64,000 bases of DNA from JAVVHH01 sp965276815 (GTDB lineage: Bacteria > Pseudomonadota > Alphaproteobacteria > Acetobacterales > Acetobacteraceae), in the NCBI GenBank assembly GCA_965276815.1, contig CBDIBE010000011.1, forward strand, positions 1,178,001 through 1,242,000. Direction: 5' to 3'. Below are positions 1 through 8,974 of this stretch, one piece after another. Within the stretch, counting starts at the first letter, position 1; each line of letters starts with the position of its first letter. The notes under the pieces were generated by a model. That model saw only the letters and a program-made list of their open reading frames with translations. It ran no database searches and had not been told where the DNA came from. The position numbers were made by a program, and so were the translations under genes.

Positions 1-126
1 CCGCGCAGGCGGGCCATCCACGCCTTCGGCCGGCTCCTAGGAGCAAAGTCGTAGATCATCCGCATGCGTGGATGATAACCTGCCGACCAACAGACCTCTT
101 GAGTGCCAGAAGTGTCTTCGAGGGGC

Positions 127-203
127 TGGCGCGCCCTGAGGGATTCGAACCCCCGACATGCAGATTAGAAGTCTGCCGCTCTATCCAACTGAGCTAAGGG
201 CGC
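127..203 (-). tRNA. tRNA-Arg (anticodon TCT)
   Basis: The minus strand folds into a complete cloverleaf. The 7-bp acceptor stem pairs GCGCCCT with AGGGCGC, the D-arm contains AGTTGGATA, the anticodon loop is CTTCTAA (anticodon TCT, reading AGA/AGG), and the T-loop is TTCGAAT. The discriminator is G and the CCA end is encoded at 127-129. No integrase or attachment-site repeat is visible beside it. Confidence 0.96.
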
Positions 204-271
204 CGCGGACCGGCTTATACCGTCCCACAACTCGCCGCGATACGTCAGACAGCGACACGACTTGGGTCCAG

Positions 272-553
272 TTACGCGGCGGCGCGCACCGGCGCACGCA
301 GCACCACCTCGACCCGGCGCATGCCAACGATCTGGCGCAAATTGCCCTCGACCAAATGCACCGTCTCCGCCGGCATCGCCTCGAGCCCCAGCGTCGCTTC
401 GATTCGGTCGCCGATTCGGCGCGCCTTGACCTGGTCCGGCATCAGATCGCGCCGGGCAAACGGGACGAGCATACGCGGCAACAGCCCAGAATCGGCGTCA
501 GCAACGATGTCGAATAGCACGGATCGATAGGCGGCAGAGTTCGGGGATAGCAT
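272..553 (-). CDS. Small conserved hypothetical protein, possibly ACT-like
   Basis: A 93-residue protein starting MLSPNSAAYRS. A longer reading begins 21 codons earlier, but the ATG at 553 has a clear ribosome binding site (GAGGTG, about 5 bases upstream), so it is preferred. The sequence alternates hydrophobic strands and charged helices; VLFDIVADADSGLLPRML and VEGNLRQIVG resemble the beta-alpha-beta pattern of small ACT-type regulatory domains such as those of acetolactate synthase small subunits. That resemblance is inferred from pattern only, and no ligand residues were identified. It lies beside tRNA-Arg and is transcribed toward it. The function is unknown. Confidence 0.65.
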   Translation of the reverse strand: MLSPNSAAYRSVLFDIVADADSGLLPRMLVPFARRDLMPDQVKARRIGDRIEATLGLEAMPAETVHLVEGNLRQIVGMRRVEVVLRAPVRAAA

Positions 554-722
554 GCAGCACCTCAAAAATCGGAAGAACAGCGAAACGCGGACCGGCAACC
601 GGGCCGCGCTCATCACGCGGCGCTCTAGGCGGCCGGGGTGCTAATTCGCGATTTCATCCAATGAGGCATGCAGGACACTAAGCTTACAAACCGCCCCGAT
701 GCAACCTCGTTCTGCGCCGCTG

Positions 723-938
723 CTACGGCCGCCGCACGGCGTCACAGACAATGCAGATCAGCCCGCCTTCCCGCGCCTGGTCTTCGGTCCAGGCATGCCC
801 GATCGAGAGACATTCTGGCTTGCTCGTCTTCCGGCCCGGCCGGCGGCGGAGCACATCTGCCCGCTCGCAGCCCAAAGCGTGGTGGGTCACGCTGATCGAC
901 GCATAGCCGGTCAAGGCAGGTGCAGGCTTGCGCGCCAT
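723..938 (-). CDS. Small cysteine/histidine protein, possible zinc-binding
   Basis: A 71-residue protein starting MARKPAPAL with an AAGG-like ribosome binding site. Its C-terminal half carries C-x3-GH-x-W followed by C-x2-C near the end (ending ICIVCDAVRRP), a spacing that could hold one metal ion. It begins 8 bases after the stop codon of the exported protein at 947-1333, so the two are probably co-transcribed. The longer frame that starts upstream overlaps that neighbour and is not preferred. No family is recognised; the metal-binding idea is an inference from residue spacing. Confidence 0.5.
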   Translation of the reverse strand: MARKPAPALTGYASISVTHHALGCERADVLRRRPGRKTSKPECLSIGHAWTEDQAREGGLICIVCDAVRRP

Positions 939-946
939 GCGCCGCC

Positions 947-1333
947 TTAGCGGCCCACGGCCGAGTCGGGCAACACCGGCACGCACGATCCGCGGATGGC
1001 GAACGGGCCGTCCTTGTAATTGTACTCGCCGCTGCGCCACTTGATCACGCTCTCGCCGAGCGAGACGGCATCCACATAGTCGAACACGACCTCCGACCGG
1101 TCCATCCGCACCAGCATTCCCTGTTGCGGCAGCGTCTGGAACCCGTTCCCGACATCATCGGCGATCACCACCGTCTTGGCCTTGCCGTCGATCTGCAGCC
1201 GGCGCACGAAATCCATGGCTGAACCATCCCCCATCTGCCGCAGCCGGCAGATCAACAAGACGTCGGCCGCCCTGGCCGGGTTCACTGCCAGCGAGGCCGC
1301 CAAAACACCCAACCAGAGCCGGGAATGCGACAA
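947..1333 (-). CDS. Exported hypothetical protein
   Basis: A 128-residue protein with a clear Sec signal peptide: a short basic start (MSHSRLW), a hydrophobic core (LGVLAASLAV) and a likely signal peptidase site after ARA around residue 22. The mature part contains two cysteines and no recognised domain. The start codon appears to be TTG, placed only 2 bases after the stop of the DUF6496 gene upstream, which suggests co-transcription. The predicted location is the periplasm. The function is unknown. Confidence 0.7.
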   Translation of the reverse strand: MSHSRLWLGVLAASLAVNPARAADVLLICRLRQMGDGSAMDFVRRLQIDGKAKTVVIADDVGNGFQTLPQQGMLVRMDRSEVVFDYVDAVSLGESVIKWRSGEYNYKDGPFAIRGSCVPVLPDSAVGR

Positions 1334-1335
1334 GA

Positions 1336-1683
1336 TTAGTGCCGCCGCAAGTCAAGCGCCTGCTCCAGCTCTGCTGTGCTCATCTTCGACCGGCCCGGCA
1401 CGCCTTGACGCTTGGCACGCTCATACAGCTCCGCGCGCGAGACACCGCCTGTCGCCCGCGCCCTCCCCGCCTCGGCCTGCCGCTCCCGCGTGTGCTTCAG
1501 CGCCTGCTTGTTTTGCTCCGGCGATTTCTCATTCGATACGCCAGCCTCGCTGAGCGCGATGGCGATCGCCTGCCGCGGATTGCGGACCTTGCCAGCCTTC
1601 CCGCGGCGCAACTCGCCACGTTTGAACTCATGCATGACCCGGCCGACGATTCCCTGCTGCTCCGGCGACTCTTTTCTTGCCAT
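1336..1683 (-). CDS. DUF6496 domain protein
   Basis: A 115-residue, strongly basic protein beginning MARKESPEQQG. The segment VMHEFKRGELRRGKAGKV, followed by NPRQAIAIALSEAG, is the hallmark of the DUF6496 family found in many proteobacteria. The ATG at 1683 is preceded by GAGGGATCC; an upstream ATG 17 codons earlier adds a poorly conserved stretch and is not preferred. The C-terminal part (ELYERAKRQGVPGRSKMSTAEL) resembles a short helical SAP/Rho-N-like nucleic-acid-binding motif. The biochemical role of the family is unknown; the basic charge suggests nucleic acid contact, which is an inference. Confidence 0.8.
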   Translation of the reverse strand: MARKESPEQQGIVGRVMHEFKRGELRRGKAGKVRNPRQAIAIALSEAGVSNEKSPEQNKQALKHTRERQAEAGRARATGGVSRAELYERAKRQGVPGRSKMSTAELEQALDLRRH

Positions 1684-1834
1684 GGATCCCTCCCCTACGC
1701 GCGGAAAACGCCCAGCCGGACTGCGAGATGCCAAGAAAAAGGGCCGGTCCGCCGGACCAGCCCCGAAAATCCGCGCGGCAACCTCCGAAGCTGCCGATCC
1801 GGTCAGCTCCTCAAGCGACGAACGTTTTTGAAGG

Positions 1835-2038
1835 TCAGAGCAGCTTCAGGTTGGCGGCCGCTGCCTTGCCGCGCTCCATGACCACCTCGTAGCTGACGTT
1901 CTGGCCATCGTTCAGCCCCTTCAGACCGGCAGCCTGGACCGCCGTGATATGAACGAAAACGTCCTTGCCGCCATCCTTGGGCATGATGAAGCCGTAACCT
2001 TTTGTGGCATTGAACCACTTGACCGAACCTGTAGACAT
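1835..2038 (-). CDS. cspA: Cold-shock protein, CspA family
   Basis: A 67-residue single cold-shock domain. The RNP-1 motif is KGYGFI and the RNP-2 motif is VFVHI; these aromatic residues bind single-stranded RNA or DNA in this family. The start at MSTGSVKWFN matches the usual N-terminus, with GGAG upstream; an in-frame extension of 26 residues is unlikely. Family members act as RNA chaperones and transcription antiterminators. The gene has a roughly 180-base upstream region before the groEL terminator, including a TTGACT box at 2188-2193, consistent with the long leader often seen in csp genes, although no good -10 box was identified. Confidence 0.93.
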   Translation of the reverse strand: MSTGSVKWFNATKGYGFIMPKDGGKDVFVHITAVQAAGLKGLNDGQNVSYEVVMERGKAAAANLKLL

Positions 2039-2220
2039 CACTGCGTCCATCTCCGTCAATGCTCCCGGCACAGCGCCGGAAGTATGACAACCGGGTTCCG
2101 GCAGCTTGTCGGGCACTCGGTAGGAGGCGCAGCAAGGCGGGTCGAAAACACGATTGCGTTTACAGTGGACGCAGAAAGCCAGGGCTTAGTCAACACGATC
2201 CCGTCACCAACGGGCCGGGT

Positions 2221-2255
2221 AACGAAATCGGGGCAGACCACGTGGCCTGCCCCGA
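2221..2255 (-). terminator. Intrinsic terminator of groESL
   Basis: Just past the groEL stop the minus strand forms a 9-bp stem, TCGGGGCAG paired with CTGCCCCGA around a 10-base loop, followed by TTTCGTT. The position and T-rich tail fit a rho-independent terminator separating groESL from cspA. Confidence 0.75.
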
Positions 2256-2289
2256 CTCGATCTTACAAAACGACCAGGACTTTAAGGGT

Positions 2290-3939
<1,650 letters not shown>

Positions 3940-3982
3940 GTGTCTGTCTTCCTATTCTATTGGTCTTGGTCGGTTGGGTCGT

Positions 3983-4300
3983 TCAGGCGGCCTTCTTGGC
4001 CGGCGTCGGCTGACCCTCGATGATGCCCATGATGTCGCTCTCCTTCATGATCAGGAGCTCTTCACCATCCAGCTTCACCTCGGTGCCGGACCACTTGCCG
4101 AACAGCACCCGATCGCCCGCCTTGACGTCCAGCGCGACGATGGCGCCTTGCTCGTTGCGGGCACCAGGGCCGACGGCGACGACCTCGCCCTCCATGGGCT
4201 TCTCCTTGGCGGTATCGGGAATGATGATGCCACCCGCGGTCTTCTCTTCAGCGGTGATCCGCTTGACCACAATGCGGTCATGCAGAGGACGGAACTTCAT
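3983..4300 (-). CDS. groES: 10 kDa co-chaperonin GroES
   Basis: A 105-residue protein starting MKFRPLHDRIVVKR, the canonical GroES N-terminus. The mobile-loop region (EEKTAGGIIIPDTAKEKP) that docks on GroEL is intact. It caps the GroEL ring during folding. It is the first gene of groESL; its leader contains one CIRCE operator between the promoter and the start codon and a second lies upstream of the promoter, so heat-shock control by HrcA is expected. No hrcA gene lies in this window. Confidence 0.99.
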   Translation of the reverse strand: MKFRPLHDRIVVKRITAEEKTAGGIIIPDTAKEKPMEGEVVAVGPGARNEQGAIVALDVKAGDRVLFGKWSGTEVKLDGEELLIMKESDIMGIIEGQPTPAKKAA

Positions 4301-4338
4301 TCGGAACGCTCCAGATGTTTGGGGCCCCTAGCGGGGCG

Positions 4339-4365
4339 TTAGCACTCTCAAAGCGAGAGTGCCAG
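4339..4365 (-). promoter_or_regulatory. CIRCE operator 1 (downstream of the promoter)
   Basis: TTAGCACTC, a 9-base spacer, then GAGTGCCAG. This matches the CIRCE consensus (TTAGCACTC-N9-GAGTGCTAA) at all core positions, with two mismatches at the outer right edge. It starts 3 bases past the -10 box, where the transcript should begin. HrcA binding at CIRCE represses groESL at normal temperature in many bacteria. Confidence 0.93.
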
Positions 4366-4368
4366 GCG

Positions 4369-4397
4369 ATCTAGTCCGCCGTGCCAGCCGATGTCAA
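4369..4397 (-). promoter_or_regulatory. Vegetative promoter of groESL
   Basis: The minus strand shows TTGACA (4392-4397), a 17-base spacer and CTAGAT (4369-4374), a good sigma-70-type promoter for an alphaproteobacterium. It sits exactly between the two CIRCE operators, about 70 bases upstream of the groES start codon. Confidence 0.8.
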
Positions 4398-4404
4398 CTC
4401 AAAA

Positions 4405-4431
4405 GCAGCACTCTCCGCCCTAGAGTGCCAA
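4405..4431 (-). promoter_or_regulatory. CIRCE operator 2 (upstream of the promoter)
   Basis: GCAGCACTC-N9-GAGTGCCAA on the plus strand, that is TTGGCACTC-N9-GAGTGCTGC read toward groES. The core GCACTC-N9-GAGTGC is perfect. It lies 8 bases upstream of the -35 box, about 66 bases (center to center) from operator 1. Confidence 0.85.
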
Positions 4432-4519
4432 TCGCCTCTTTTTGCATGATTTTTCGTGACAAAGCCCAGAACTAAATTCCAGGATTGCTCCTGAACAACG
4501 TTGCCGGGAGCTTGAACGG

Positions 4520-4777
4520 GTGGTGCTGCTGCAAACGCGAGAGTACCGGCTCACGACGGCGGAGATCCTTTATCATCTCCCCGACCACCCCGATCTATTG
4601 CAGACTTATATTTGGCAAGGCCTCGATCTGGCCCCCCGCTTCCCGACACTGCGAAAATTCCTCGATTTCTGGAGCAGCAATCTCGACGGCAAGCTGCATT
4701 CCATCCGCGTCGCCAGCGCCACGCCGGCCCGGCCGGGCCGGCTGCGCCACACCATCCATCTGCGATATCTGAACTAA
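4520..4777 (+). CDS. usg: Usg family protein
   Basis: An 85-residue protein beginning at a GTG (VVLLQTREYRLTTAEILYH). The pattern DHPDLLQTYIWQ...LAPRFPTLRKFLDFW...LDGKLHS is characteristic of the alphaproteobacterial Usg family, once described as a subunit associated with phosphoribosylanthranilate isomerase. The biochemical role has not been clearly established. The frame continues a few codons upstream without a better ATG, so the exact start is uncertain. It is divergent from groESL. Confidence 0.85.
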   Translation: MVLLQTREYRLTTAEILYHLPDHPDLLQTYIWQGLDLAPRFPTLRKFLDFWSSNLDGKLHSIRVASATPARPGRLRHTIHLRYLN

Positions 4778-4784
4778 CCCCTCA

Positions 4785-5474
4785 TCATCGCCGGACTTGA
4801 ATCTCTGGATCAAATCCAGGGGTCCCGAGCCGACTAGCGGCCGGGCGCTGGCGAAGCAGCAGCACGCCCAGCGCCGCCGAGGCGGCAAACAGAGCGATCG
4901 CCAGCGCCAACTGCCCGCCACTCGACACGCTCGCGCCCGCCCCCGCCAGCGCGAATACCACAGTTTGCGGCGTATAGCCGATCAGCGACGCCGCCATGAA
5001 CGGCAAGACCGCCACCCCGGAGACGCCCGCCAACAGATTGGTCACCAAATTGTTGCCCACCGGCAACAAGCGGAGGGTCAGCGTCGCGGTGAACGCCCGC
5101 GTCGACAGGAACCGGTCGAACCGGTCCAGCCTGCCCCCCTCCCGCCGCCGCAGATACCGGATCGCAAATTGGCGCCCCAGCAGCCGCGCCCAGCCAAACT
5201 GGACCGCGCATGCCGTAATCTCCGCCACGAGCGCCAGCAGCGTCCCCGCCCAAAACCCGAACGCGTAGCCGCCCGCCAGCGAAATCACCTGCCGCGGCAC
5301 CCCGGCCACGCCTGCCAGCGTCGCAATCAGCAGAAAGCCGGGCGGCCCTTGACGCCCCGCCGCATCCATCGCCCCGCGCAAATCGAAGCCGAACCCGCGC
5401 AGCACCAGCGCCACCGCCAGCAGCCCGGCCAGCATCAGCGCCGGCTTGGCCGCGATGCGCACCCACCGGGTCAC
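4785..5474 (-). CDS. VTT (TVP38/TMEM64, DedA-like) membrane protein
   Basis: A 229-residue integral membrane protein. The GTG at 5474 (VTRWVRIAAKPAL) has AAGGGA 7 bases upstream; longer frames reach into non-conserved arginine-rich sequence. It shows an N-terminal anchor, then the VTT/SNARE-associated core with GVPRQVISLAGGYAFGFWAG and the conserved RLLPVGNNLVTNLLAGVSGV segment, and further hydrophobic helices. Relatives are membrane proteins linked to lipid handling or scrambling; the substrate here is unknown. It is divergent from ctaA and converges on usg. Confidence 0.9.
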   Translation of the reverse strand: MTRWVRIAAKPALMLAGLLAVALVLRGFGFDLRGAMDAAGRQGPPGFLLIATLAGVAGVPRQVISLAGGYAFGFWAGTLLALVAEITACAVQFGWARLLGRQFAIRYLRRREGGRLDRFDRFLSTRAFTATLTLRLLPVGNNLVTNLLAGVSGVAVLPFMAASLIGYTPQTVVFALAGAGASVSSGGQLALAIALFAASAALGVLLLRQRPAASRLGTPGFDPEIQVRR

Positions 5475-5599
5475 GGCAATTCCCTTGCGGTCGCATCCAC
5501 CGAAAGCAACGCCGCGGGCGGGGCCTCTTGCATGCGGACGCGCGGTAGCACTGTGCACCGCGGCCTCGCAAGTCGGCGTGGATCGAGTATGTATCCGCC

Positions 5600-6661
5600 A
5601 TGTCGTTTGTCCTCTCGACCGCAAGCCGCCCCTCGCACGTCCGCGCGGCCGCTTCGACCAACCGTGCCGTCGCCACCTGGCTCTTCTGCATCTGCGGTAT
5701 GCTGCTGGTGATGATCTCGCTCGGCGGCGCGACAAGGCTGACCGGGTCGGGGCTCTCCATTATGGAATGGGCGCCGCTGATGGGCGCCCTGCCCCCGCTC
5801 TCCGACGCCGAATGGCACCGGCTCTACGCGCTTTATCAGCAGACCCCGCAATACGAGCTGGTCAACCAGGGTTTCGGGCTCGCCGGGTTCAAGTCGATTT
5901 TCTGGCTGGAATGGGTGCACCGGCTGTGGGGCCGGCTGATGGGGGTCGTGTTCCTGCTGCCGCTGATCTGGTTCGCGGTAAAGCGCATGATCTCGTCCCG
6001 CCTGGCCATCCGCCTCGTCCTGCTCTTCGTACTGGGCGGGCTGCAGGGCGCGGTCGGCTGGTTCATGGTGGCCAGCGGCTTTGCCGAGGGCAGCACCGCC
6101 GTCTCCGCCTACCGGCTGGTCATGCATCTCGCGCTCGCGCTCGCGCTGTACGCGGCAATCCTTTGGACGGCCCTCGAATTATGGCGGCCGGACCCGGTCA
6201 TCGCCGTCCGCGGCCTTCGCCGTTTTCTGGCCTGGGTCTGCGGCCTGGTCACCCTGACGATCCTCGCCGGCGGCTTCGTCGCCGGGCTGAAGGCGGGGCT
6301 GATCTACAACACCTTCCCGTTAATGGACGGCCATCTCGTGCCGCAGAGCTACGCGACTCTGCACCCATTCTTGCGCAACCTCACCGAAAATCTCGCCGCC
6401 GTGCAGTTTGACCACCGGCTCGTGGCAACTGTGACCGCGATCCTGACCCTGACCGCCGTCATCTACGGCCTGCGCCGCTCCCGTGACCCGGCGCTGCTTG
6501 CCCTGGGCGGCGTCGTCGCCCTCCAATATGCCCTGGGCGTCGCCACGCTGCTGCTCGTCGTCCCGGTCCCGCTCGCGACGCTGCACCAAGCAGCCGCCTT
6601 CTTGCTGCTGACCGCCGCGCTGGTGAATCTCTACCGCCAAAGGACCGCGCGGCCGGCATGA
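5600..6661 (+). CDS. ctaA: Heme A synthase (COX15/CtaA)
   Basis: A 353-residue polytopic membrane protein with about eight hydrophobic helices. It converts heme O to heme A for aa3-type cytochrome oxidases. Conserved features include GGATRLTGSGLSIMEW after the first helix, EWVHRLWGRLMG with a heme-ligating histidine, the MHLALAL helix histidine, NTFPLMDG, and FDHRLVA in the C-terminal half. The length fits the long alphaproteobacterial type 2 CtaA. It stands alone here; tldD follows 39 bases downstream. Confidence 0.97.
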   Translation: MSFVLSTASRPSHVRAAASTNRAVATWLFCICGMLLVMISLGGATRLTGSGLSIMEWAPLMGALPPLSDAEWHRLYALYQQTPQYELVNQGFGLAGFKSIFWLEWVHRLWGRLMGVVFLLPLIWFAVKRMISSRLAIRLVLLFVLGGLQGAVGWFMVASGFAEGSTAVSAYRLVMHLALALALYAAILWTALELWRPDPVIAVRGLRRFLAWVCGLVTLTILAGGFVAGLKAGLIYNTFPLMDGHLVPQSYATLHPFLRNLTENLAAVQFDHRLVATVTAILTLTAVIYGLRRSRDPALLALGGVVALQYALGVATLLLVVPVPLATLHQAAAFLLLTAALVNLYRQRTARPA

Positions 6662-6700
6662 GGTGCTGCAACTAGGCACGCACGCCCCTATGTTGCCTGC

Positions 6701-8158
6701 ATGACCCAGCAATCGCAGCCCTCGCCTCTCGCCACCACCGACTCTCTCTTCTTTGGCCGACCCGGCGCCACCCTGGAGCAAGACGCGGCGGAGCGGATCG
6801 TCGCCGAAGCTCTGTCCGGCATGGATGACGGCGAGTTGTTCCTCGAATACCGCGAAAGCGAGCACCTGAGCCTCGATGATGGCCGGATCCGCAGCGCCGG
6901 CTTCGACACCCAACTCGGCTTTGGCCTGCGCGCGGTGCTCGGCGAGGAGACCGGCTACGCCCATGCCGGCGAGATCTCCGAAGCGGCGTTGCGCCGCGCC
7001 GCCGCGAGCGTCTCCGCGGTCCGGATGGGCCGCACCGGCGAAGCCTCTGCCGCCCCGCGCGCCACCAACGCCCGTCTCTACTCCGAGGCGAGCCCGTTCG
7101 CCGCCTCGGACTTCCCCGCGCGCACGGCGGCGCTGGCGCACATCGATGAATACGCCCGCGGCCGCGATCCCCGGGTCAAGCAGGTCATGGCCGGCCTAGG
7201 CGCCGAGTGGCAGGCCGTGCAGGTGCTCCGCGCCGACGGCACCAGGGTCGCCGACCTGCGCCCGCTGGTCCGCTTCAGCGTCTCCGTCGTGGTCGAGCAG
7301 GACGGCCGCCGCGAGAGCGGCAGTTATGGCGGCGGCGGCCGCTTCGGCTACGCCACCATCCTCGATGAGACCTATCTGCGCGCCGCGGTCGACGAGGCCT
7401 TGCGCCAGGCGCTGCTTCATCTCGAGAGCCGCCCCGCGCCCGCCGGCGACATGCCCGTCGTGCTCGGCCCCGGCTGGCCCGGCATCCTGCTGCACGAGGC
7501 GATCGGCCACGGGTTGGAGGGCGACTTCAATCGCAAGAAAACCTCCGCCTTCGCCGGACTCATGGGCCAGCGTATCGCCACCGAGGGCGTCACCGTCGTC
7601 GATGACGGCACGATCCCGGACCGCCGTGGCAGCATCACCGTGGATGACGAGGGCACCCCGAGCGGACGCACCGTCATGATCGAGGACGGCATCCTGACCG
7701 CCTACATCCAGGATCGCCTGAACGCCCGGCTCATGGGTGTCACGCCCACCGGGAACGGCCGCCGGCAAAGCTATGCCCATGCACCGATGCCCCGGATGAC
7801 CAACACCATCATGCTGGGCGGCAGCGCCGAGCGCGCTGATATGATCCGCTCGGTCAAGCGCGGACTCTACGCGGTCAATTTCGGCGGCGGCTCCGTCGAC
7901 ATCACGTCCGGAAAGTTCGTTTTTGCCGCCTCTGAGGCTTATTTGATTGAAAATGGCGCCGTGACAGCCCCGGTAAAGGGTGCAACATTAATTGGTAATG
8001 GTCCTGATGCACTCTTGAAGGTGGAGATGGTGGGCAACGACCCGGGGCTCGATCCGGGCGTTGGCACCTGTGGCAAGAATGGCCAGGGCGTGCCGGTCGG
8101 CGTTGGACAGCCAACGCTGAAACTGTCGAGCCTGACGGTGGGTGGGACGGCGACCTAG
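6701..8158 (+). CDS. tldD: Metalloprotease TldD
   Basis: A 485-residue protein beginning MTQQSQPSPL. The metal site HEAIGHGLEGD is present near residue 265, in the HExxxH form characteristic of TldD rather than its partner PmbA/TldE, which lacks the motif. The TldD-TldE complex processes unfolded peptides and is involved in microcin/CcdA handling in enterobacteria. The C-terminal half contains the glycine-rich GTCGKNGQGVPVGVGQPTLK conserved near the end. No pmbA gene is in the window. The last ~200 bases have noticeably lower GC than the rest but remain in frame. Confidence 0.97.
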   Translation: MTQQSQPSPLATTDSLFFGRPGATLEQDAAERIVAEALSGMDDGELFLEYRESEHLSLDDGRIRSAGFDTQLGFGLRAVLGEETGYAHAGEISEAALRRAAASVSAVRMGRTGEASAAPRATNARLYSEASPFAASDFPARTAALAHIDEYARGRDPRVKQVMAGLGAEWQAVQVLRADGTRVADLRPLVRFSVSVVVEQDGRRESGSYGGGGRFGYATILDETYLRAAVDEALRQALLHLESRPAPAGDMPVVLGPGWPGILLHEAIGHGLEGDFNRKKTSAFAGLMGQRIATEGVTVVDDGTIPDRRGSITVDDEGTPSGRTVMIEDGILTAYIQDRLNARLMGVTPTGNGRRQSYAHAPMPRMTNTIMLGGSAERADMIRSVKRGLYAVNFGGGSVDITSGKFVFAASEAYLIENGAVTAPVKGATLIGNGPDALLKVEMVGNDPGLDPGVGTCGKNGQGVPVGVGQPTLKLSSLTVGGTAT

Positions 8159-8173
8159 CTGATTTGAGGGACG

Positions 8174-8950
8174 ATGCGGGCATTCAATTGGGTTCTGGCG
8201 CTTGTCGTGGGGTTGGGCTGTGGCGCGCCGCTCCTCGCGCACGCCGAACAGGACACGGAGTGCCCCGCCGAGCGGATTGCGCCCATAGCCTTGCCACATC
8301 TCAAGCAGGCGCTCGCGCATAACCAGGACGTCACGATCATCGCCCTCGGCAGTTCGTCGACCGCCGGCTATCATTCGTCCAACGTCGCTCACACTTACCC
8401 GGCCATCTTGCAAGAGGAGCTGGAAAAGGCGCTCCCCTCCGCGCACATCGCGGTGCTGAACCGCGGCATCGGCGGCCAGGATGCGGTCGAGGAGCTGGCC
8501 CGCATCGACAAGGATGTGCTGGCCACGGGGCCGACCGTAGTGATCTGGCAGCTTGGCGCGAACGGCGCGATGCGAAATTCCGACCCACAAGTGTTCAAGC
8601 GCCTCGTAGCGGAGGGTGTGCGTCGCATGCTGGGGGCAGGCCTCGATGTCGTGCTGATGGACAATCAGCGGGCGCCGGCCATCCTGGCGTCCCCGGAACA
8701 CGTGCAGATCGAGCAAGCCTTAGCCGATGTCGCCACCGCGACCGGCGCCGGCCTCTTCAGCCGCGGCTTGCTGATGGATGAGTGGCAGCACGACGGTTTC
8801 CCCTATCGCCGCTTCGTCTCCGATGACGGCCTGCACCACAATGATCTCGGCTACGATTGCATCGCAAAGGCGCTCGCTGCAGCCATCACGACCGGGATCG
8901 GGCCAGACAGCAAGGTGGCGTCGGCCCACTCCACCTCTTCCCAGCGCTGA
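8174..8950 (+). CDS. Exported SGNH/GDSL-type hydrolase
   Basis: A 258-residue protein with a signal peptide (MRAFNWVLALVVGLGCG...LLAHA, cleavage near residue 24). The SGNH blocks are visible: GSSSTAGY with the nucleophile serine (block I), GIGGQD with the glycine (II), QLGANGAM with the asparagine (III), and DDGLHHNDLGY with the catalytic Asp-x-x-His (V). The family hydrolyses esters, often acetyl groups on sugars or lipids; the substrate cannot be told from sequence. GAGGGACG lies just before the ATG, and tldD ends 15 bases upstream, so the two may be co-transcribed. Confidence 0.88.
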   Translation: MRAFNWVLALVVGLGCGAPLLAHAEQDTECPAERIAPIALPHLKQALAHNQDVTIIALGSSSTAGYHSSNVAHTYPAILQEELEKALPSAHIAVLNRGIGGQDAVEELARIDKDVLATGPTVVIWQLGANGAMRNSDPQVFKRLVAEGVRRMLGAGLDVVLMDNQRAPAILASPEHVQIEQALADVATATGAGLFSRGLLMDEWQHDGFPYRRFVSDDGLHHNDLGYDCIAKALAAAITTGIGPDSKVASAHSTSSQR

Positions 8951-8974
8951 CAGAACCCCGGCGGGACCGGACCG

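Noticed and set aside
1..65. Minus-strand reading MRMIYDFAPRSRPKAWMARLR running off the left edge.
   Set aside because: Only 65 bases are visible, no ribosome binding site or family is recognisable, and it could be chance. It might also be an integrase fragment beside the tRNA, but nothing supports that.
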